From Pardosa pseudoannulata (lineage: Eukaryota; Arthropoda; Arachnida; Araneae; Lycosidae): a stretch of 64,000 bases of DNA. The first letter of the stretch is position 1. Every line of letters begins with the position of its first letter. Shown here piece by piece: positions 14,101 to 28,100 of this stretch. Both the position numbers and the translations under genes were made by a program. Where the stretch lies: NCBI GenBank assembly GCA_032207245.1, contig CM063501.1:87562808-87626807 (forward strand), written 5' to 3'. Below the pieces are notes generated by a model. That model was not told where the DNA came from. It made no database searches and saw nothing but the letters and a program-made list of their open reading frames with translations.

Positions 14101-17100
14101 ATATATGAATCTTGATTACATAAATTATAAAAAAGCTAAAAAAAATAACTTGAATTTCAATTTAAAAAATAAAGAATAATGTAGAAAAATGTCTAAAAGT
14201 TACAGTTATGCTTTACCTCTAGTAAAAGCTACTTTAAAAACTGAAATTTTAATAATAGATTAAGATATACAGACCAGCCCAAAGTTTTCAATAAGTGAAA
14301 TATATTAGAAAAACTGATACAATTTTTGAATTTTTTTTGGGATGGGGGGGGGGCACTATAGCCTGTCATAGACCAAGTGGTATCAATCATACTTTGCCCT
14401 TTAGATCTATCCTCAAAAATAGTTCTCCAATATGTTTTACCTATTAGCTTTAAATCACTTCATACTAGGGCTTGATCATTTGTCAATATATTATCAATAT
14501 TGATATACTTTAAACATCACAATAACATTATTAAAATTCTTCTCTGCCAATATATCCCTGAAGCTATGAACTAACATAACCAAAATATATATAAAAAATA
14601 AAATAACAGAAAAATCTTTATAGGAGTAAAGATTAAAATAGCTTAATTTTTAAACTAGAATAATATAAGTAAAGTCAGTATAAGACATTCAACAGTCCAA
14701 AGTAAAAAAGATTAAAGAATATTAGCATAGATGCGCGAAAAATTGTATGAAAACCAAACTCCACACTCAAAATTAATATTTTATATCACAATTACTTTTA
14801 TATACGAGGAAATAAACTGAGAAAAAGAGCTAGAACTAAATGATACACACAATAAAATATTGAAAACAAAACAAAAATCTAATTAAATTTTTTCATGATT
14901 AAAAGAATAAACAAGTATTTGTAACTAAGTACAAATGTTATCTATGTTATATGAAATTGCAAAGCATTAAATGCTCTAGCTATTCAATACTTTACATCAA
15001 ACTACAGCTAGGAATCACACATATAACACTATATTTAGAAATTCACCTGTCAATAACAGAATAAGCTTCAGCTGTTCTTAATGTACATAAAGCATTAACT
15101 GCTGCATATGTTGGGGCTAAATGAGCTTCTTGGTCAGGTCCCCCTAAAGGAAGGTTAAAAATTAATATTTAGAAGAATTTAAATTCATTAATGTAAATTA
15201 CACTAAAGTATATACAACAGAATCAGGATTGGTAAAAACCTTGATTTTTCTTAAATTATATCAATCAAATGTTTTTTATATATAAATCAGTGTTCTGAGT
15301 TTATTCTGTTCTAGATCCAAAGTTATATTAAGTTATTAAAATTTATAATGATTAATGGTGTTAAGCTTTCATTATTCTACTTATCTTAAAGTGTGCAATA
15401 TCATTAATACATGACAAGTTATGCATTAAATGCATGAAATACAATTTTTTTTTTATGTTCCTCCTCAACAAACTCTTACAAATAATTCATGTTTTTTCAT
15501 TGTTTACAAACAAAAAAATTATCTATTTATCTAATCTGTATTTAAGTCACTAGTATTTAAATAAACACAAAATTGATAGATATAGACATAGGTGAAAATA
15601 TTATAGATTTGATGTCAGATTAAGGAAAAATCCTGACAGGACTTCAGGACTTTGATTCAGACAGAAATTTCCTTACTCGAAGAAGGATAGATAAATCTGC
15701 ATTTTTTCCCCTTTGCAAATGATAAGGTATGATGAGTTATTGTGTCCTCTGCTGGTGGCACCCTCTATTTTCCCAATAAAGAAATCAGGCTTAAAAATTC
15801 ACAATATATGAATAAAAACTCAATTTAAAATCAATGATTTAAGTCATGATTCATGTTTATGCCTGTAAAACCCTGAAGAACTCTTAGTCTTTTGCACCTC
15901 CTTATATGATTTAAATCAGTTGATTTTTTTAATCATTGATTTAAATCATTTTTTTTCACTTCTTTTAAAACCCATATTCCAAAGACAGGAGAATTGGGAA
16001 TCAGTCAGCACAGTAATACCAATAAGTAAATAAGTGTAAATAGATAGCATGTGTTTTCCAAGAATTTAGGAGTTGTTATCAGAAAGTATGCAGTAGGGGT
16101 AGTACAATAATTGATTATGACTGGTGGAATTCATTTTATATAGAAGGAAGGTAAAGAAAGTATTACAGAACTTGAAATCCAGTTTGTCTACCAAATAACA
16201 ACAGACATGGCTTCATCTGCTGGAATGGAAAGACAGTTTTCTTCTTTTGTTATTGTTCATTCTAGCCTTCATAACCAATTAGGAGTGGATAAAGCATCAA
16301 AGCTAGTGTTTTTATTGAAACAATTAAATCCATAATTCGGTGCTTAAAAATTATTGAAATAATTGTGATTTGCTTTTTTAAATAAATAGTTTGCATTAAA
16401 AGAATATTTAATTTGTTCTTTAAATTTACATCTTATTTAGTTTGCACTATCCGATTACAAAATAATGGAATGTATTTAGATTAAAATTTATATATTAAAT
16501 TTTAGGTAATCAGTGTGTAGAATATACTAGATAGATAAGATGTTACTTCTTATAACAAACTATTCTATGTATATTGCAAAAAACATAAAACAATTAAAAT
16601 TAATTTAAAAAAAAATCTGATTTTTTTTTTTTTCCCAACCTTGCAATGTAATATAAATCAACTAAACCTGAATAGAAGAAACTTGAACTCAAAGTTTGGA
16701 ATAATTCTAATATTCACTTTTGTACAAAAATATAATAGCAATAAAACTTGTTGCTCCAAGCGATAAAATATATATTTATAAGTCATTGTACACATTAATT
16801 ATAAATAACTTTACTTTGAATAAAAACCAAAACAAAGATAAATAGCTTTTTAGCTATTTATCAGATTTTCTTCTTTTTTATTAATTATAATGGAATAACA
16901 CTAGCAGTTAGACAATACATATTCCATAAAATTAGCAGTGCCCAATTCAGACATTTCAGAAAATACTTCATGTAGACCCATAGGCAAGCATGTGGAGGGG
17001 AGAAGTCAGACACCTTAAAACTAAAATTCAAACAGACCACAGCAATGAGAAAACAAACCAAAAAATAAGGATTTAAATATTCTAATTAGGTTTCTCTTTT

Positions 17101-19374
17101 ATGTCTCATATTCAGGTTTTTCTCCAGATAGAGGATCCTTAGTGTTTCTTCATTTTTTATTTAATCATCTGACTGATTATTATCAATCTAAATAACATAA
17201 GATGTTACTGTTCAAGTATTTTTAGCGAAGAGTACATTGCTAAACCTTCTGTTTTTAGTCTATTATTGTTACCAGCATACACAAAGGAAGGGGGTTGAAG
17301 ATTCAAAATTCCACCTAGACTAATAGAGACTTAAAGAAAGAAAGAAAACCATAATGTTAAGTTTTTAATATAAACTTTTGGCTTACACATTGATATTATA
17401 TTTTGACAAATGACAAATTTCCCCCTTGTCTTATGAATTAGTATTATATTTTGATATTTATATATTTGGTCAATTAATAATGTGATTGTGCTTATATCAT
17501 ATTATGATTTGACAACATGGTAAAAACATCATATGCAAAATTTCAAAACTCCCCTTCCATTAAAGAAGTCTGTGAACACAGATCAATGTCCTACTCAGTT
17601 TAAAAAAAAAAAAAAAAAAAAAAAAGAAAGAAAGAAAGAAAGAAAAAAAGAAAGAGAGAGAGAGAACACATTTCAGAACTTTCATATAAATATATACGTA
17701 ATAGGTATGATTTTCTGTTTTAAAAGAACTAATGAGTATGACCTGTCTTAAATAAAAACTTTATTTTTTACTTTTTTTAAAACTACTATGATAAAATAAC
17801 CTTTTTTTATAATATTCAGGGGTATATTTAAATAGTAGTATCTGGAGTTTTACTCAACTTTATTGTATCAATAATGACTTAATTTTACTCTATATAAATT
17901 AATTCTGTAAAACATTTGTCTATAATAAACTGAAGCTATGGTTTGCTTGAATGACAAATACCAATCTGTGTATTAAAGGTATTTTTATTTAACAGGTTAG
18001 AAAACTATGAAGAGTATTTTTTTTTTTTTTAATTTGAAACTCCTGTGCATAATGAAACTGGTAAATAGAGAAAAACTACAAATGAACATTCAACAAGTGC
18101 ATTAAAATGTTTATACAAATTAGATAACAAGATTTTAATTTCGCTGACAAGTACAGAAAGTAAAATGCAAAATCTTGTTTAAAGTTATTTTAATCATATC
18201 AAATGATTTCTTTAATATTTGCTCTGCTGAATTGTTATTCAATATCAAGAATAGCTACTTTTAATACTGACATATTTCTTAAAATAAAAATCCAATAGTG
18301 AAAAAAGGAAAACAAATTTTATATTATCCTTTAAGACACAAATATTTCATATCAGAAATCATTAAATTTAAAAAATCTTACTGTATGGTAATTAAATAAA
18401 TGTACATTTACAGAGACACAAGAAAGAGTTCAAAATAATGATATACAAATTGAGAACATATTATACAAATATCAAAAATCACATATTAAAAAAAAAAGAT
18501 ATTGATATATTTTGAATGAAAATCCATACCTCCAAAGCCCCCATCAGGATGCTGACATAAACTGAGGAATTGTATAACACTAAAAAAAGAGGAAAGTTAA
18601 ATAAACCTTTAAAGGTTTGTTTTATTAAATGCATTCAAAATAATTTCAAATATTATGCATAAATCAGTCAATTTAATATAAATAATTACAATGTTACTTA
18701 AAAATGGCACATTTTTAACTTAATTGAAACCTCCAAATTCAAGATAACAGATTTTTTTAAAAAGAAAAAAGAAACTTATACATTAACAATCTATGAAAAA
18801 TAAAGAAACCTAACTGAAAATTAATCAGAACAATAAAACAATACATTTCATTTTTCAAATTTAAAATACATATTTTTATAGCAATTATCCCCATGTTTAA
18901 AAGTGAAACAATACTTTAAGGTTTTAAAAACTTTGTATAACTCTGCGAGAAATATTCATAGCCATTTATCTCTAGAAAACAGAAATAAGGTCTTTCTTTG
19001 AAAAACCTACATTAGACAAGATTCCGGGAAATTTCTGAACAAGTCAGAGCTTTAAAATAATAATTCTAATGAATCGATGATCTTCAAAAAGTTGTATACT
19101 CCTCATACTTTTGAGTAATTAGATATAGATTATGTGGTACTAATGTTATTAAATTTCTTTAGCTGAGTTCTTAATTTTAAAGAACATATTCATTTGTTGG
19201 TTAGGAGTACTATTGTTAACTTTTGTGAATTGAGGGCTAATTGTACAGGAACTTCTACTTAAAGCTGATTCTTGATGGATAGAAACATTGATACCAGCAA
19301 AAAGGTTTTAAGTTACAACACAGATACTGAAAAACAGTACCCTACCTGATTAGTCATTATCATTATGCAAAAAA

Positions 19375-19430
<56 letters not shown>

Positions 19431-19456
19431 GTATGTATATATATATATATATTTAT

Positions 19457-19506
<50 letters not shown>

Positions 19507-20736
19507 ATATGTGTGTGTGTGGGTATAATATATGGATATATATATGTATATATTGATATTTTTATATATATGGTCTATTTATACTATATAGGTACATTTT
19601 GGTTATATATATATATATAAAATATAGTTTATTATATTATATATTATATGGTTATATAATATACATGTAGATTCATGTATTGAGATTGGTGGCGCTTGGG
19701 GGGGTGGTGAGTGCATTGGGAGAGAGATGAGGGGTCAGGGCGGTGGGGGGGGGGTGTTGGTGTCTAGTGGGCCGTAGGGAAAGAGGGTTCGGAGGTCCGA
19801 CGCGCAGGTCGACATGAGACCGAGCGATCTGAGTCCGACGACTGAGGGATTGATACGACCTGAGTAGTCTTGTTAATTATATTTTATGAGTGTGTAGTAT
19901 TGTAAAGACATTGTAAGATAGAGTGGGAAGGGGGGGGGGGGAGGTGTAAGTCATTCCTAGACGTCGTCTTGCTCTACAAAGTGGGGGCTGGGTGATCTGA
20001 TTGGGATTGGGTGATGTTCGTGGGGATTTGGGGCATGAGATTGTGGAATGGTGTGATCCTTGAGCATTTTGTAATAGTGAGATCGAATTTGTGAACTGGG
20101 AAACTCTAATTGCTGACTGTTTTGTGTAAGATTGCCAGACTGAAATAATGCGAAGCAGCGGAATAACCCTTTAATTATATTTTATGTGTGTGTGTAGTAT
20201 TGTAAAGACAAGTATTGTTCATTAAATGTGATTTGTCTTCAAAAAAGTGTCATCATTCCCCTAGATGCCGTCCTGCCCTACAAAGTGGGGGCTTGTCCGC
20301 GATTGGAGCATTGTGGATTAACGTGCTGATTGATCTGAGCATTGTGGATTAATGTGTGGATCCATTTGAGCATTTTGTATTAATAACTGTGTGATCGAAT
20401 TTGTGAACTGGAAACTCTAACCGCTGACTGTTTTGTGTGAACTGATGCCAGACCTGAAACGAAACTAGCCAGAGACCTACGAGAAAAGGTAGGACACACA
20501 TTTTTTACTATTCCAAACAGTAAATATAATAGCAGAATGTCAATAACATATCACAAAAGTGTCATCATTCCCCTAGACGCTGTCCTGCCCTACATATATA
20601 CATATATATACATATATACGTATATATATACATATATATATATATAATATACATATATATATACATATATATATATATAGATATATATATGTATATATAT
20701 ATATATGTATGTATGTATATATATATATGTATATAT

Positions 20737-20794
<58 letters not shown>

Positions 20795-23700
20795 GTGTGT
20801 GATGAATAAAAAATATTCATTCCACGACAAATGGTACTGAAGATACACACAGTCAGTGCCAATCCAAATTCGTTACTCTCTTTTTTTTTGTTGTTGTTAG
20901 ATGATCATTATGAAGCACTTAAACTCACAATTAAATATGGCTTCCAGTCATTTCCAAAAATCTTACAGAACAAGATACCACCTTACAATTTAAAAGCCAA
21001 ATTCATAGTCATACTTCATTATCCCTCTCTTAAGCTTTTATAACTTAGCTTTGTAGGTTCAGCCATTTCACATTTCAGTGGCAATGTTATGTAAAACCCC
21101 AACAACAAGGTTGCAGTAGAAGTATATTGAGATCCTCTCATGCTACATATAACCTAAACTTTTATATTATTGATTAAAAGGGAAGAAAACTTAGAATTTA
21201 AGAATTGCATACACTAATTTTTGGCATTATACACACACAAATGTATGTGTCACATTTTAAAATTAAATCTTAAAAAGTTTGGGGTTGTTTCTTCCCTACT
21301 CTTGGAATCATATCACAGGTAAGAAAAACTGAAACAGCTTGGCCTTGAAAAACAGACATGTCACAGCATGGTGAGCAGATGCCTTTGGAACATAAAGAAG
21401 TAATACCCATATCAAAAGGAACTTTTTTGTTAAAATTGGGAGTAATTATTAGTGTCTGCTATCTTGTAGAGGTGAAATCAAAATTAGAAATGCATAAATA
21501 TGAGCTGATTATTCAACTGTTTATGTCAATAGATGTCCAAATAAATTAATGGTTTAGTTTGGAGCAATCAAGTTTACATTCTGTCATATAAGAGCTAATG
21601 AGATGAGGACCTATTAATTAAAGCAAATACAGAATGGGCATGAACAATGATGCCAGTAACAAGATTCAAACCTAGATTCTAGTACCAAAACACAGCCACC
21701 AATTCAGCTACAATCAGCAGATGAATTAAAAGAGTCTAGTTAAAGGAAATCATCACCTGTTTCTGCATCTTTGTATTGTTATCATGTCGTATACATTTAC
21801 ATGTATACACCATATTATATGTATGTGTGTGAATAAAAGCAACCAGACCCATAACTTAGAAACTAGAAATTTTAAAAGATTACAAGAACTTTAAATCTCA
21901 TCAAAATTTTGAGTTCCAGTAATTTTTTAGCCAATTTTAATTATTTAACAATTTGTTCTGGAATATATTGTTAGTATTGTGTTAAACAGTAAAAATCAAT
22001 ATATCCCCCAAAAATAAATTTTAGCAAAATACATAAAGCTGTTGTTCTAAAAAATATACAAAGTACTAATTGATTTTTAAAGCAAAATGAAATCATTGTA
22101 AAATTTACAACATGAATAAGGTATCTAAAATAGGTTATTTGGAATTATATTTTAAGCATCAATATTTGAAAAAACTGCAGCAACCCTCTTAATTCTAACA
22201 ATTTTTAAAGCAATTTTACAAATATGAGTCATTGTCAGCTCAAATAAATTAGATTCTATCACTGATGAAAATTTAAATGTAAATAAAATATTAACATGTT
22301 AAGGTCAATAAACATATAACAACACATTTTTTGATGAATACATTACCCAGCTTTTTTTTGTTGTGATAGTGATTCATCTAGAAGCTGCAGTGAATGTAAT
22401 ATCCAAAAACAGAGCCATGATCGACTTGCATCTAGTATCTATCAAAAGAAGGAAAGTTAAAATGACTTTCAAATATATCAATAAATGATTTACTCATAAT
22501 TATGTGAAAATAATGAAATGTACTTTAAAATAGCTCTGTGGATCATACATGAAAAACCATTTTAAATCTATAGTATGCACTGAGAATCTGATTTCACATC
22601 ATGACAGCAGTAGAAACTACTTTTCTATTCTCTTTAAGGTTATGAAAGCCACATGTATCAATAAATATTTAAAACAAACAAACTATAAAGCATTTTCAAA
22701 TTTAGGAAGAACCATGTATTGTATAACTGTACATTGAAAATAAACAAGAATTAAAAGGAAACTTTTCATAGTTTAACAATTTAACAGTATAAGAATAAAT
22801 CTCATAAATTTCTTTTTTTCTGAAGGAAAACACATACCTAAAAATTCATAGGCTAAGTAAAAAATTAACAAATTATACAAGGGAGAATAAAATGAAAATT
22901 ATATAAGTTTATGATTACTTTTAAATTTATAATGATGTAAACCCCATAAAATACTTCTAGATTGATACATTATGTTTAAAAAGTAAACATTGTAGTCATT
23001 GAACAAATGATTTTAAAATAAGAGAAGTTATTTTTATAAAATACAAAAATCATATAATATACAGATTATAAATTCATCCCCTTTTAATTACTGGCTTATG
23101 AAAATATTTTAATACTTATCAAATATTGTGAAAAATAAGTTTAATAAGGCAGTTTAATGTTTAATGCTTGCCATTGTTCATCAAATTCAATATTACTCAC
23201 CTCTAATGAAGTAGGCAAAATACCAAGTCCTTTTTTTAAAAATTGAATATGCTTATCTCTAAGCAATGATGGACCTCTAAAAGAAAAAAAAAACTTTTCA
23301 TTTTTCAGACAAAGTAGATTGTTATAATAAAAATTATAATATTCAGATAAAAAAGTAGGCTTATTTTGATTAGCGTTAATTAATAAAAAAAGCTACAAGA
23401 GGCATATTCAGTGTATATAAGAGTATATTTTCAGTATATATGAAAAATTTTTAAATTCCTTTGACTTAAATATATTTTTTACATAAACTTAAATGTAACC
23501 TTTATAGCAGTTAAAATTTTAGTAAATAGATACTTTTTAAAAATTCAACATTTAAATGTACTTTAACTCTTTGACAGTTTCATTTTTTTCCAGAATTCGG
23601 CAAAAAAAATGTTACATTTTTTTATTGCGTTTTATTGTTCATTTTACATTTTTTAAAAAAGATATGTTATTAAAATTAACATTTCTAATATTTTTAAGCA

Positions 23701-24444
23701 TTTATTACAACTTTTTTTCTTTCTATGAAAGTATCATAGAACCTTTAGTCTCATCGATATCCAACTTAATTTTTGGAATTCCAGTAAAAGCAAATCTAGG
23801 AGGCGGATCCAAAGGATTATCACAATTAATTTCAAAAAATTGTCTTGCTTGACTGATTCCATCTGTACTACTATCAGAGTCACTACTATCTAGGTCATCT
23901 AGTAAACTTTCATTACTATCATTTACACAGATAATTCAGTTTCTGATTCTGAGTCACAGTTCGAATTACAAGAAATTAGCTCCATATGCTCTGAATTATC
24001 CAGTATTTAAAAGTAAAAATATATTATTCAACTCTTACATCAATAAAATTATCAGGCAGTTAGTAAAATATAACCAGAAAGATAACATTGAAAGATAACA
24101 ATTCATCTTCTGATACAAAACATGCGAAAAAACCCTCGCTTTTGAACCAGAGTAGAAAATACAATAAACTGCAAACTATTACTGGACATCTATACAAATC
24201 TATATGAATACAGCCGAAACACCGCAAGCAAAATAGAAATCAGATTGCCCATATGCCGTACAGGCAAATCTTAGTGATTTGCCAGAAAGCTGTGCCCGTA
24301 CGGCATACGGGCAAAACAGGGAAGGAGTTAACTCTCAGACTGTTCAGGATTGAAAACGAAAAACTTTATGAGTTTTTTTATGGCAATTCAATACAATTAA
24401 AAAGCTGTATACAAGTTAATTAACAGGAGTTGCTTTGAGTGATT

Positions 24445-24507
<63 letters not shown>

Positions 24508-25113
24508 TGACAGTTAAATGGTTAAACAATTTTCAATGTTAAATCAAATATTACATTTTTAAACCATTCTTAAAAGTACTTAAAATTGGGTATATTATTT
24601 GACATGATTTTGGCAGTAATTCAAAAAATAAATAAAAATTAATGAGTAATGACTCCTATCCATTACAACTGTATTCTATTATTCCTGTAATATACAAAGC
24701 CCCTCCCCACACACAGTTGAGAATTTGATTATAATGTACTCAGATGGCTTGCTTTTCTTTGTTTTCACAGATATTTATTTTGTGCTTATCTGATAATTGC
24801 CCTTTATTTTTTATCTTTTTATTCACAGTTTTATTCAAATTTTATTTTATATCTTAAAATATATATTTTTTACTTTGTAACACATTTTCTATTACGAATA
24901 GTTTTGATGTTAGAAAACAGTTCAAAATACTAATATTTAAAGTATACAGCTAGTTGAAAGGGCTTGTTGAATCCAATACAGATGTTGCAGTTTTGGAATT
25001 GTTTTTGCAAATCCAACAAGAAACTACTGATGCCTGTGAAATTTCAAAAGCACAGTTCAAAATATTTGTGCCAAAACTTCCAAAACTGGGACAAACAGTA
25101 GTCCAATATTCAT

Positions 25114-25151
<38 letters not shown>

Positions 25152-28100
25152 ATAAATCACTTGTAACAGAGTTGGCAGATTTCAACAAAAATGTTGTATG
25201 GCAAACTGTACAGGAATTTTATGATAAAGGAGAATATCCTATATATGGAAATTTAAGAAAGTGATTGTCAGAAAAACTTGAATCTTCTGGAAGCACAAAA
25301 TCCTTATGGACAATTCTAAAGTGACTTGGTTTCAAATATAAGAAGAGTATAATGATGGACAAAAATTTTTAATTTTAATGGAAAGACATGATATTGTGGC
25401 TCCCCACATATTTCTGAAAATAATGCATGACATCAGAAAAGAGACTTTTCCCCAACCAGTCATATATATTGACAAAACTTAGATAAATCATTTCAAAACA
25501 TATATATGGCAAAATTCTACAGCAGAGGACGTGTAAAAATTTCTATCAGAAAAGGTGCTAGACTTATTGTTTGCCATGCTTGATCAAGTTATTATAGCTG
25601 TATCCAATTTGCAGACCTTATTTTCCTCCAGTTAAAATGCACTGGAGACTATCATCAAGAGATGAACAGTGTAGTCTTCTAAACTTTGTTTATAAACTTG
25701 CTAAGATGACTTAAAAAACCAAGTGTTTTGGTATAGATAATACAAGTTATCATTCTTTGTATGTGGAAAACATTCTGTCAACAAAAGCTAAAAAAATTAA
25801 TATAATTCCATGGCTTGAAAGCAAAAATATTTCCTACCCTCATAACAACACCGTACTGGAATTATTACGTATTGTAAACTAAAAGAGAAATGCATATGAT
25901 TTCAATGAAATAGTTTATGAAATAGGACATGAAGTAGTATGAATTCCTCTCTACCACTGCCAATACATCCCTACTAAACTTGAAAATAAACAGTGAGATA
26001 GCAAGTAAAAATTCAATGTTTAAAATGAAAATTGTTCGAATACTACTCAAGCTCTCTATGTAAGCTGTGTCACATATCAGTAGAAGACTGGAGATGATGC
26101 ATTGATCATGGAGAAAAATTACAAGAAGACAACTTCATTAAAGAAGATCTTTGAGACAATAAACTTAAAAATTTTATAATTAATTTACAAGTGACAGCAA
26201 TAATACAGTGAATAGTGACAATGAAAGTAAAGAGGATATCTTTTAAAATTTTTGTAATTTTTAAAATTAAATTCAGAAATAAAAATGCTTTTTTTTTAAA
26301 TTTAATAGTTCAATTATTTAATGATAAAAATAATTTGATGTTGATGTACTTGTGAAGTGTTCCTTTTACTGTTAAAATGGATAATACGTATAATCACATT
26401 GTGAGACAAAAATTATCATAATAGTTATGTACAATATAGCAACGGTTTTGTCACTTTTTCAGCCTTTGAAATGCTCTTTAACTAAAAAACTGGAAATAAT
26501 ATTTTTCTATAAAAAAAATGTTGGTTTTTAAATTTTTACCAAATTATGAATTATGTGAACAAAGTCAAAAATTTCAGCTCTGCATACATGTGTTAACTAT
26601 TTATAGGAAGAAAATTTTAACAATATGTATGAAATTGCATGAAGGTTTTAATAAATCAAATGACCCTCGATAATATTGCTGATTGGCTAGCAATCTTTTC
26701 CTGCTAAATTAACATCAGCTCCATTTAGTAAGATGCTCGCAGAAGGTTTCTAGATCTGATGACAATATATTATGTGCTTGCTGCTCTAACTTTATTTTTG
26801 CATACGTGTGTGTTTGCTCTAAACTGCCAAATTCCAAAGACGGCCTGTCTAACCATTTCATATATATACATTGAAATTTGAAAATGATTAGTCTGTAGCT
26901 AAGGTATTAAATATTTCACTAAACTTTTGTTATTTTGGTAAAACAACTGCAATATCTTTAAGCAATTTGAAGATCTATGTTTTAATCTGTAGAAAATATA
27001 GGACTGTATAGTATATTTAAATAATTGATAATTCATGTTTATTTCATAACCAAAACCACTTCATTAAAAAAATATAGATATGTTATACTTACTCAGGATT
27101 AACATCAATTGTATTTGCAATTTCTTCAATACATTTTTCTATATTTTCCTCTACTTGAATCTATATTCAAAAATAAGAAATTCTTATGATCATAAACATG
27201 AAAATTTAAAATAAAACTACTTACTCATTGAAGTATATAAAAGTAATTATATAGGTAAAATAAAAGTGATAAATAATAATTTGATCTTATTTATAATTTT
27301 TTTCTGTATACCATGCCTGTAAACATAACTAAAAGGAAAATGATGTAAAATTTCAACTATACTTTGCCAGAAAAAGAGAAAAGGATAAAAAATTTAAAAC
27401 TAATAGTATCAATGGTTTAATTCTAATTTTATAATCTACCAATTCATTAGTTACACAATTAAAAGCATTGCATTTTTTCATACAATATTAAAAAATACAG
27501 GACGTGTAGACAATGTTCAGTATATTAAAAACTAAGTTGCAATCAAGCACTGAACAGGGCCCATATGGCCATAAGCTCTCCAGGAACCTCTACAGTGGTG
27601 GTGGGCCACCCCACAGCATTGGTCACCCTATAAGTGTCTAGAGCAGGGATGGGCAAACTCCAGCCCGTGGATAGAATTTTAAGTTGCCGGTCTAAGGTAA
27701 TTTTAAAGAAATATATATTTATATAGCATTCATCTCCTTTTCTACTTTGCTTAAATATTATATCCCAAATTTATTATCTCACTCCCAGAAGATCAGTGGT
27801 ATATTTGCTTCTTATATGTGAACAAGTGTTTTCAACTTTGAACCTTAGAAAGAATAATTTCAGAAGTAGACTGACAGATGAGCATTTAGCATTGTTCCTT
27901 AAAATCAATACATCTCACTTCGAACTTCAGTATAAGGAACTTTTAAAAATGAAATCGCAATTTCATTCATCTCATTAACGTATTTAAACTGTTAGGTACT
28001 TGTAAAATTTTAAAAACAGTATATACTGTTTTTAAAATTTTAGAAAAATTTATCTTGGCCCACCAAACTTATTTTCTTTTGATTTTGGGCCTGCAGCTGA

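Noticed and set aside
19365..20862. Open reading frames of 60-90 codons rich in Tyr-Ile repeats
   Set aside because: They are translations of AT dinucleotide microsatellites; the same holds for frames at 42611-42841, 43715-44182, 49465-49653, 50843-51130 and 61639-61890.
24950..25166. Open frames on both strands ending or starting in poly-Lys or poly-Phe
   Set aside because: They depend on the 32-base A tract; the remaining residues match no family and the downstream transposase is in other frames.
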